DNA from: Christiangramia sp.
Lineage (GTDB): Bacteria; Bacteroidota; Bacteroidia; Flavobacteriales; Flavobacteriaceae
NCBI GenBank assembly: GCA_024635735.1
Contig: JAGXII010000066.1
Span: 1 to 5,444, forward strand
DNA: 5,444 nt
Direction: 5' to 3'
Made by a program: the position numbers and the translations under genes. The number at the start of each line of letters is the position of its first letter. Position 1 is the first letter of the stretch. The notes under the pieces are model-generated. The model ran no database searches. It saw nothing but the letters and a program-made list of their open reading frames with translations, and was not told where the DNA came from. Shown here one piece after another: positions 1-5,444 of the stretch.

Positions 1-1646
1 CTTTTGGAGAATATTCATTCTTTGATTTCTTGAAATTCAATAGTGATTTTGGATACGACCTTTATTATCAAACAGAAGATAATTTTAGAGGTAGACTAAC
101 ACCTTTTCAGTCAACCAATGGTGAAGCATACGCTTCCAGTGTGGGAACTGAATCTTATGTAAGCAGTAACTATTTCACTTTTGCAAGAACCCTTAATGAG
201 ATTCATGATGTTGAGGTAGTTGCCGGAATGGAATACAACCAGTTTAATCGTCGTTTTCAAGACGTTAGTGGTGAACAATTCCCTACAGATGATTTCCAAA
301 CAGTAAGCAGTGCTGCTGAAATTGTAGGTGGTTCTGGAGCTGAATCTGCAAATAGTTTCCTTTCTTATTTTGCGAGAGTACAATATTCGTTAATGAATAA
401 ATATTTATTCAAAGCGAGTGTACGTCGTGACGGTTCCTCAAGATTTGGTGAAGATGTAAGATATGGTACCTTCCCTGCTGTTTCAGCCGGATGGATCCTT
501 AGTGAAGAAGAGTTCCTGAATGATTCAAATGCACTTTCATTCTTAAAGCTTCGTGCGAGTTATGGTGAAGCCGGAAACGCGAATATTGGTGATTATGCTG
601 CTCTTGGTCTATTTGGAGGTGTTTCTTACAACCAAAGACCGGGAATCGCTCCGGTGCAGGCTGCTAACCCTCGATTAACCTGGGAAAGTGTAAAGCAAAC
701 TGATATAGGTATAGAATACGGATTCCTTGATAATAGAATTTCCGGGGAAATCGATTACTATATTAAGAAATCTGATGGATTGATATTTGCTCAGCCATTA
801 CCAGGGACTTCCGGACAGTCAACCATAACAAGAAACGTTGGTTTGCTTCAGAATGCCGGAGTTGAATTTGTATTAAATACCAAGAATATTCAAACAGATA
901 GTTTTACATGGAATACAAACTTCAATATTTCTAAAAACAAAAACGAGATTAAAGAATTGCCAGATGGGGCAGATGTAGTTTCAGGTGAAAATATTCTTAG
1001 AGAAGGTGAACCACTTAATGCATTCTACCTTGTAGAATACGCCGGAGTAGATCCTGAAAATGGTGATGCACTGTATTATGTGGATGGAGAAGGTAGTGCT
1101 ACTACAACAGATTCTAACGAAGCAAACAGAGTAATTGCCGGGAAACCATATGCCGATTGGATAGCTGGTCTTACGAATAATCTTTACTATTCAGGTTTTG
1201 ACCTTTCCTTTACCTTCGTTGGAGAATGGGGAGCAAGTCTTTATAACAGTGGAGGTGTTTACCAGTCTGCTAACGCCGATTATTTCGATAACCAGAGTAG
1301 AGATCAGTTAAACAGATGGCAGCAGCCAGGTGATATTACAGATGTTCCTCAAGCCAGACTTTTTGGAGGAAATGGAACTGCGACTTCTACAAGATATCTT
1401 CAGGGTGCTGATTTTATTCGCTTAAGAAATTTAAGTTTTGGATATACATTACCTGATAGTTTTTCAGATCAGGTAGGGCTTGACAAATTCAGAGTTTACT
1501 TTACAGGTATCAACCTTTTAACTATTACAGATTATGATGGTTATGATCCTGAAACTTCAAATGATGCAGGCTTTGGTCCGGGACAAACTTTCTATTCAGC
1601 GCCAGGGGTTAAAACGATGTCGTTAGGTGTAAATATTAACTTCTAA
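1..1646 (+). CDS. SusC/RagA family TonB-linked outer-membrane receptor, C-terminal half (5' end outside the window)
   Basis: This is the beta-barrel part of a SusC-type TonB-dependent receptor, which imports oligosaccharides or peptides across the outer membrane together with its SusD partner. The frame is open from base 3, and the TTG at 30 is an internal leucine codon, not a start: the codons before it read FGEYSFFDF and continue a typical barrel strand. About 548 codons are visible, whereas complete SusC proteins are usually about 1000 residues, so the signal peptide, N-terminal extension, TonB box and plug are missing. Counting the TTG codon as residue 1, family motifs are KYLFKASVRRDGSSRFG (124-140), FPAVSAGW (148-155), LKLRASYGEAGN (172-183), TWESVKQTDIGIEYG (217-231), NVGLLQNAGVEF (269-280) and FIRLRNLSFGYTLP (462-475). 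The protein ends in SLGVNINF with a terminal phenylalanine, as expected for a barrel inserted by the BAM machinery. No frameshift is visible. The substrate cannot be predicted. The family call is very secure. Confidence 0.96.
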   Translation, partial: FGEYSFFDFLKFNSDFGYDLYYQTEDNFRGRLTPFQSTNGEAYASSVGTESYVSSNYFTFARTLNEIHDVEVVAGMEYNQFNRRFQDVSGEQFPTDDFQTVSSAAEIVGGSGAESANSFLSYFARVQYSLMNKYLFKASVRRDGSSRFGEDVRYGTFPAVSAGWILSEEEFLNDSNALSFLKLRASYGEAGNANIGDYAALGLFGGVSYNQRPGIAPVQAANPRLTWESVKQTDIGIEYGFLDNRISGEIDYYIKKSDGLIFAQPLPGTSGQSTITRNVGLLQNAGVEFVLNTKNIQTDSFTWNTNFNISKNKNEIKELPDGADVVSGENILREGEPLNAFYLVEYAGVDPENGDALYYVDGEGSATTTDSNEANRVIAGKPYADWIAGLTNNLYYSGFDLSFTFVGEWGASLYNSGGVYQSANADYFDNQSRDQLNRWQQPGDITDVPQARLFGGNGTATSTRYLQGADFIRLRNLSFGYTLPDSFSDQVGLDKFRVYFTGINLLTITDYDGYDPETSNDAGFGPGQTFYSAPGVKTMSLGVNINF

Positions 1647-1659
1647 AAAAAGAAATTTT
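1647..1659 (+). promoter_or_regulatory. A-rich translation-initiation region of susD, without a Shine-Dalgarno motif
   Basis: The 13 bases between the SusC stop and the SusD ATG read AAAAAGAAATTTT. There is no GGAGG-like motif. Bacteroidota commonly initiate without a strong Shine-Dalgarno and favour A/T-rich leaders, so this fits the phylum. The gap is too short for a separate promoter, which supports co-transcription and possibly translational coupling with the receptor gene. The ATG choice is fixed mainly by the lipoprotein signal peptide that follows it. Confidence 0.4.
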
Positions 1660-2994
1660 ATGAAAAAAATATATAATTCAATATGGTTCCTGGCTTTTAT
1701 CGTCCTCTTTTCGGGCTGTGACGATAAGCTGGATTTGGAGCCAAGACAGTCAATTTCAGTCGGTACAGCTATTTCTACCGGTGAGAATGTGAAAAATATT
1801 CTTATTGGGGTTTATAATGAAACCGGACAGGAAGATTCTTATGGAGGCTACCTGCAATTGATGGCAGATCTCTATGGATTTACAGATCAGGCTACGTGGG
1901 GAGGTACTTTCCAGCAGCCGAGACAGGTTTTTAATAAAAACATTTTCGTAGATAATAGTTTTGTTAGAGATCTATGGCTCAATGCCTATGAGGCTATTAA
2001 TCAGGCAAATCTTGTATTAGATTATGCTGATCTTGTGGATGAAGCAGACAGAGATAAAGTAATGGGAGAAGCTTATTTTCTTAGAGCTCTTAATTACTTT
2101 GACATTAATCGATTCTTTGCTTCTCCTGATGGTTCTTTGGGCGTGCCTTTAACATTAACTGGAATTGTAGACTACTCGGGTGATCTTGAAATCGCAAGAG
2201 CTCCTGCAGATCAGGTTTACAATCAGGTAATTTCTGATTTGGAAATGGCATACTCTCTACTGCCTGAAGATAATGGTATTTTTGCCGATAAATATTCTGC
2301 AGAAGCATTATTGGCAAGAGTTCAGCTTCATGTTGGAAATTATGGTGAAGCAAGAGATGCTGCTGATGATGTTATTGAAAAAAGCGGTCATTCTCTTACC
2401 GATTCTTATGCTGGTGCTTTCAATAATGATGTAGATTCCAGTGAGGATGTATTTGCCTTCCAGGTGACAACTCAGGATGGTGCCAATGTACTTGTTACTC
2501 ATTATGCAGATCAGAGTAACGGTGGACGTGGAGGCGATGTTACTGTGAATGACGAGTATCTAAGCATGTTCGGAGATTCTGACGAGCGTGGATCATTCTT
2601 TTATGAGAGTGCTCAAAATGGTGGAACTCTTACGTCTAAATACACTAATCAATATGCTAATATTTCAGTGATAAGACTTGCTGAAATGTATTTGATTAGA
2701 GCGGAAGGAAACTTGGAACTTGATACCGAAGTTGGAACCACTCCAACTGAGGATGTAAATACGGTGAGAATACGTTCCATTGCGGAGCCTTTAGATGCCG
2801 TAACCTTAGACGATATTCTTGCTGAACGCGAACGTGAACTTATGTTCGAAGGTTTCTTAATTTTTGATTATACACGAACTGGTAGAGATGTTGGAGAGCT
2901 TCCGGCTAATTCACCAAAATTATCATTCCCAATCCCATTAAGAGAAATTGATGTGAATTCATTGCTTACTCAAAATCCGGGATACGGATCATAA
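1660..2994 (+). CDS. RagB/SusD family nutrient-uptake outer-membrane lipoprotein
   Basis: This is a surface lipoprotein that binds substrate and acts as the lid of the neighbouring SusC barrel. The 444-residue protein begins with a lipoprotein signal peptide: MKK, a hydrophobic stretch at 8-17 and lipobox LFSGC with the lipidated cysteine at 20. The following DDKLD resembles the acidic export signal that sends Bacteroidota lipoproteins to the cell surface. The SusD N-terminal region carries LDLEPRQSIS (24-33), INQANLVLDY (113-122) and GEAYFLRALNYFDINRFF (136-153). TPR-like helices follow, including AEALLARVQLHVGNYGEA (214-231). The C-terminal SusD/RagB domain shows ISVIRLAEMYLIRAE (335-349), LAERERELMFEG (387-398) and the usual tail FPIPLREIDVN...LTQNPGY (423-442). 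At 444 residues it is at the short end for the family, which is often about 480-600, but both domains are present. It lies 13 bp after the receptor and is the last gene of the operon. The substrate is unknown. Confidence 0.96.
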   Translation: MKKIYNSIWFLAFIVLFSGCDDKLDLEPRQSISVGTAISTGENVKNILIGVYNETGQEDSYGGYLQLMADLYGFTDQATWGGTFQQPRQVFNKNIFVDNSFVRDLWLNAYEAINQANLVLDYADLVDEADRDKVMGEAYFLRALNYFDINRFFASPDGSLGVPLTLTGIVDYSGDLEIARAPADQVYNQVISDLEMAYSLLPEDNGIFADKYSAEALLARVQLHVGNYGEARDAADDVIEKSGHSLTDSYAGAFNNDVDSSEDVFAFQVTTQDGANVLVTHYADQSNGGRGGDVTVNDEYLSMFGDSDERGSFFYESAQNGGTLTSKYTNQYANISVIRLAEMYLIRAEGNLELDTEVGTTPTEDVNTVRIRSIAEPLDAVTLDDILAERERELMFEGFLIFDYTRTGRDVGELPANSPKLSFPIPLREIDVNSLLTQNPGYGS

Positions 2995-3007
2995 GTTTGA
3001 TTTAATT

Positions 3008-3044
3008 AATAAAAAAAGGCCGGAAATTCCGGCCTTTTTTTATT
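3008..3044. terminator. Bidirectional intrinsic terminator between the convergent susD and minus-strand genes
   Basis: A perfect 37-bp inverted repeat is centred on A3026. Its core is GGCCGGAA-A-TTCCGGCC (3018-3034), flanked by seven A (3011-3017) and seven T (3035-3041), with three further matching bases on each side. Read on the plus strand it gives a GC-rich hairpin followed by a U-run, 23 bp after the susD stop. Read on the minus strand it gives the same structure, with the GC stem about 12 bp after the TAG stop of the opposing gene. It therefore serves as a rho-independent terminator in both directions and occupies most of the 52-bp gap. Confidence 0.93.
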
Positions 3045-3046
3045 TC

Positions 3047-5444
3047 CTAATACGAGAATTCATATAAGAGAATTTCATCTTCCTCTCCTTTAACGATCAG
3101 CTCAGGATTAGTATCAATATCGGCATTGCTAATATCCACCTTGGAGGTGCCATAAACGGGAAACCCATTTAAAAGCTCGGCTTTATCATTAAAAACAAAC
3201 ACTTTTTGAGTTTGAGTATCTGTAATGGCTACTAAATCTCCTCTGCTCATGCTGAATACCTGAGGAGAAGTATAAAGGCCATAATCGAGAGTTATAGTTT
3301 TGCCGTTAATGTAAAGTTCATTTTCATTTAAATAAACCAGGGTTTCAGAATTGGCTGTAAGCCGGTTATTTTCTGCCAGTCCGACGTTTTTTTCAGCAAT
3401 TTTCCCATTTTGATCTATGCTTATCAGGTTGTCCTGTGGAGCAGAGCTAATAAAGCGATCATCGTTACCATACCATTCATTTTCAGAAAAATTAATCTTT
3501 TCCTTCAGCGGAATACGAATATTACCCTGGCGACTAAGAATATTCAATTTACCTGACTTTTCAGCTATAAGTATATAGTCCTTATTTCCTAATCTGATAT
3601 GTTTGGGAGCTTTGATTATTTCACTGCCGGCATTACTAAAATCAAATCCGGAAATCGCTTTGCCCTTAGGTCCAACCATATAAATTTTCCTGTTTTGAGT
3701 AAGAACAAAACGATAATTGCGATTATTATCATAATCAAATACAGCTAACGGCTGTGTAAGAGGATCGTTGAATTTTAGAGGGAAAGGCTTCACCCGGTTT
3801 CCGTTTCTGTCAAGAAGATCAAGCTGATAACCGGTTGAAAAAGCCAGTTGCTGATTGCCATTTTTAAACAGGTCTACCTGATAAATAGGACAGGTAATTT
3901 GCGAATCCAGCTGTTTTTTCCAGTATATATTTCCTTTATTCGAAATAAGATAAAGTACATTGTTCTCATCCTGAACGGCGATATCCATCTGGTCTGTCCT
4001 GTGATTTTTAAAGAAATAGGGTTCGGTAACGATGGGTGCATCTGTTTTTATCGATAAAGATTGTTCTGCATCTTTAGTGCTGTTTTTATTGGCCTGGGTT
4101 TCATTATTAAATATCCCATGGATATGAGCAAAACCACTTTCCTGAATAAATTGCAAAGCAGCGATACTATTTTTTTGAATGCTGAAATTTGCATCAGAAT
4201 CTTTTGATATTCTGGAAACAAAAGATTCTGTATGTATTAAAAACAGCATGGATGACTGGGAAGACAGGGAATTTGTAACCCTGCTATAATACTCGCTTTT
4301 AGTAATAAGGTCTGAGTTTTGATAGGCTGAGATCATATGTTCAAGCACAAAAATATCCTGCGAAAAAATTATAAAATGATCTATGAAGGTGTAATATTTA
4401 TAGTCGCCGGTTTGTAGAATAGGAGTGAGTAAATTGTTGAATACCTCTTTATTTTCCAGTGTGAATATTGGGAGACTTCTAAAATCCTGCGTCTGGTTTC
4501 CCATTCCCGCCATGGTTTCCCGGGCGGATTCAATTTCGGAAGCCTTCAGGATTAAGGCGCTGCCTTCAGGAAGAATTAAATTAGCAAGCTCCCTGGTTTT
4601 ATCAAGTATAGCCGGGTATTTTGCATTAGTGCTGTCTTTTTTAAATGTTGCCAGTTCTTCATAAAGACGGGAAAAATTCTCGTAGCTAAAGGCATAAAGT
4701 CCGATGAAATCATCGGGAACAATTTCCGTACTTTCTATAATCCTTGCATTATTACCTTCAAAAACATTCTGTAATTTATTTTCACTTCCTGGCAGGTTAA
4801 TACCATTCACTTTAATTTCGGCTTCCGAAATATCGAGGTCTAATACACTCCATTCAGTTGATTTATCAAGCTTTGAAAAACCAAAGGGAGCAAAGATTTT
4901 CTGGAAATAGTTTGCAGATGATGAGTTTCGCAGGAAGACAGATGTTTTTTCAGAATCGGAAGCTGCAAAAGCTTTGTTGAAACTTTCATCTTTTAAAATT
5001 TCCTGACGATCTGCTACTTTTCTTAATTTTTCCCTGGAATTACTTATGATATTGGAGTTTGGGCCTTCATAAAGGAAAAATGTATTCTTGCTGATCGATA
5101 TTTTTTGAAACTTAAACGGTCCCTCTTTAATGCTCTCAACACTCTTGTTTTGAACTGAATCTAAATTAAGAAAGCTGCTGTCCCTTTCGGTTATAAGAGT
5201 ATAAATAAACTGGTCTTCGCTAATATTTGAAATGGCTATCCCGGTTTCATTGGGAAGATTAAGATGGGGTAAAAAGTCTAAATTGCTCCGAAGTAGTTTT
5301 TTAAAATTAAAATCGCTCTCATTTATAAACCTGTTTTTTTTCAGATTCTCCATAAAACTCTGGAAATCAGGCGATATTAAAATGATTTCTGAATTCTGGG
5401 GTAGGTATGATATTAGTTTAAAATTGTCATTTTCCTTTTTGGTA
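3047..5444 (-). CDS. Probable exported protein with two tandem DUF3352-like domains and a C-terminal beta-propeller (5' end outside the window)
   Basis: I do not recognise a named gene here. The stop is TAG at 3047-3049. The first in-window ATG is at 5353, but the frame stays open for 30 more codons to the right edge, so the gene is 5'-truncated and its signal sequence is not visible. Counting the 5353 methionine as residue 1, the N-terminal part holds two copies of one domain (about -17 to 185 and 212 to 415). Each has two LP/VP-type strand motifs about 49 residues apart, then a [TH]F-F/I strand, a [TS]S-hydrophobic strand and a closing GI strand. The pattern recalls DUF3352 proteins of Bacteroidota, which is inference from memory. 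A polar linker (416-440) leads to a beta-propeller (about 444-768). Its recurring strand-turn units include LYLISNKGN (467-475), LDLLDRNGN (511-519), IYMVGPKGK (557-565), LNILSRQGN (603-611) and LISIDQNGK (643-651), roughly 40-46 residues apart, some preceded by FG-GAP-like acidic loops (DYDNN, DIDTN). A single cysteine (488) fits an exported location. Function is unknown; a scaffold or envelope-quality role would be speculation. The gene is convergent with susD and shares its terminator. Confidence 0.85.
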   Translation of the reverse strand, partial: TKKENDNFKLISYLPQNSEIILISPDFQSFMENLKKNRFINESDFNFKKLLRSNLDFLPHLNLPNETGIAISNISEDQFIYTLITERDSSFLNLDSVQNKSVESIKEGPFKFQKISISKNTFFLYEGPNSNIISNSREKLRKVADRQEILKDESFNKAFAASDSEKTSVFLRNSSSANYFQKIFAPFGFSKLDKSTEWSVLDLDISEAEIKVNGINLPGSENKLQNVFEGNNARIIESTEIVPDDFIGLYAFSYENFSRLYEELATFKKDSTNAKYPAILDKTRELANLILPEGSALILKASEIESARETMAGMGNQTQDFRSLPIFTLENKEVFNNLLTPILQTGDYKYYTFIDHFIIFSQDIFVLEHMISAYQNSDLITKSEYYSRVTNSLSSQSSMLFLIHTESFVSRISKDSDANFSIQKNSIAALQFIQESGFAHIHGIFNNETQANKNSTKDAEQSLSIKTDAPIVTEPYFFKNHRTDQMDIAVQDENNVLYLISNKGNIYWKKQLDSQITCPIYQVDLFKNGNQQLAFSTGYQLDLLDRNGNRVKPFPLKFNDPLTQPLAVFDYDNNRNYRFVLTQNRKIYMVGPKGKAISGFDFSNAGSEIIKAPKHIRLGNKDYILIAEKSGKLNILSRQGNIRIPLKEKINFSENEWYGNDDRFISSAPQDNLISIDQNGKIAEKNVGLAENNRLTANSETLVYLNENELYINGKTITLDYGLYTSPQVFSMSRGDLVAITDTQTQKVFVFNDKAELLNGFPVYGTSKVDISNADIDTNPELIVKGEEDEILLYEFSY

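Noticed and set aside
30..32. TTG as the start codon of the receptor gene
   Set aside because: The frame is open to the left edge and the preceding codons continue a typical SusC barrel strand. The protein also lacks the plug and signal peptide, so the start is outside the window.
111..383. 90-codon open frame on the minus strand inside the receptor gene
   Set aside because: It is fully antisense to a well-conserved SusC barrel region and has no recognisable domain or start context, so it is a shadow frame.
2105..2502. Two overlapping minus-strand open frames (82 and 64 codons) inside susD
   Set aside because: Both are antisense to conserved SusD coding sequence, overlap each other, and encode low-complexity peptides with no family features.
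3008..3044. Palindrome as an insertion-sequence end or attachment site
   Set aside because: There is no transposase or integrase, no second copy in the window and no target duplication. The A/T tracts and stop-codon spacing match a terminator.
2995..3046. Possible promoter or small RNA in the convergent gap
   Set aside because: No Bacteroidota-type TTTG / TAnnTTTG promoter pair is visible, and the palindrome is fully explained as a two-way terminator.
3848..4910. Three plus-strand open frames (69, 79 and 68 codons) opposite the large minus-strand gene
   Set aside because: They lie opposite continuous coding sequence with clear domain structure and show no motif of their own.

Overview
The window looks like a piece of a Bacteroidota chromosome, most likely from a flavobacterium (family Flavobacteriaceae). 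The base composition is AT-rich. A SusC-type TonB-dependent receptor is followed directly by a SusD-type lipoprotein, the hallmark nutrient-import pair of this phylum. The start site between them is A-rich with no Shine-Dalgarno motif, and the lipoprotein carries an acidic stretch after its lipobox cysteine. The genus cannot be fixed from the sequence alone.

Layout: (1) Positions 1-1646, plus strand: the C-terminal half of a SusC/RagA outer-membrane receptor. The gene enters from the left edge, so its signal peptide, N-terminal extension and plug are missing. (2) Positions 1660-2994, plus strand: a complete SusD/RagB lipoprotein, 13 bp downstream and clearly in the same operon. (3) Positions 2995-3046: a 52-bp convergent gap almost filled by one perfect inverted repeat (3008-3044) that should terminate transcription from both sides. 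(4) Positions 3047-5444, minus strand: a large gene running off the right edge, so its true start is not in the window. It encodes a probable exported protein made of two tandem copies of a roughly 200-residue domain (DUF3352-like by my reading) followed by a C-terminal beta-propeller. No stretch over 300 bases lacks a gene.

How the genes work together: SusC and SusD should form one outer-membrane import complex, with SusD as a substrate-capturing lid on the SusC barrel and energy supplied through TonB. The substrate is unknown, because no carbohydrate-active enzyme, peptidase or regulator lies in the window. The terminator right after susD means any co-transcribed partner genes must lie to the left. 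The minus-strand gene is convergent and separately transcribed, and nothing ties it functionally to the transporter.

The most notable observation is the internal duplication in the minus-strand protein. Five collinear anchor motifs recur with a shift of about 229 residues, and the first anchor lies upstream of the first in-window methionine. This shows that this methionine is probably not the start. I see no mobile element, CRISPR array, RNA gene or evident undescribed multi-gene system.
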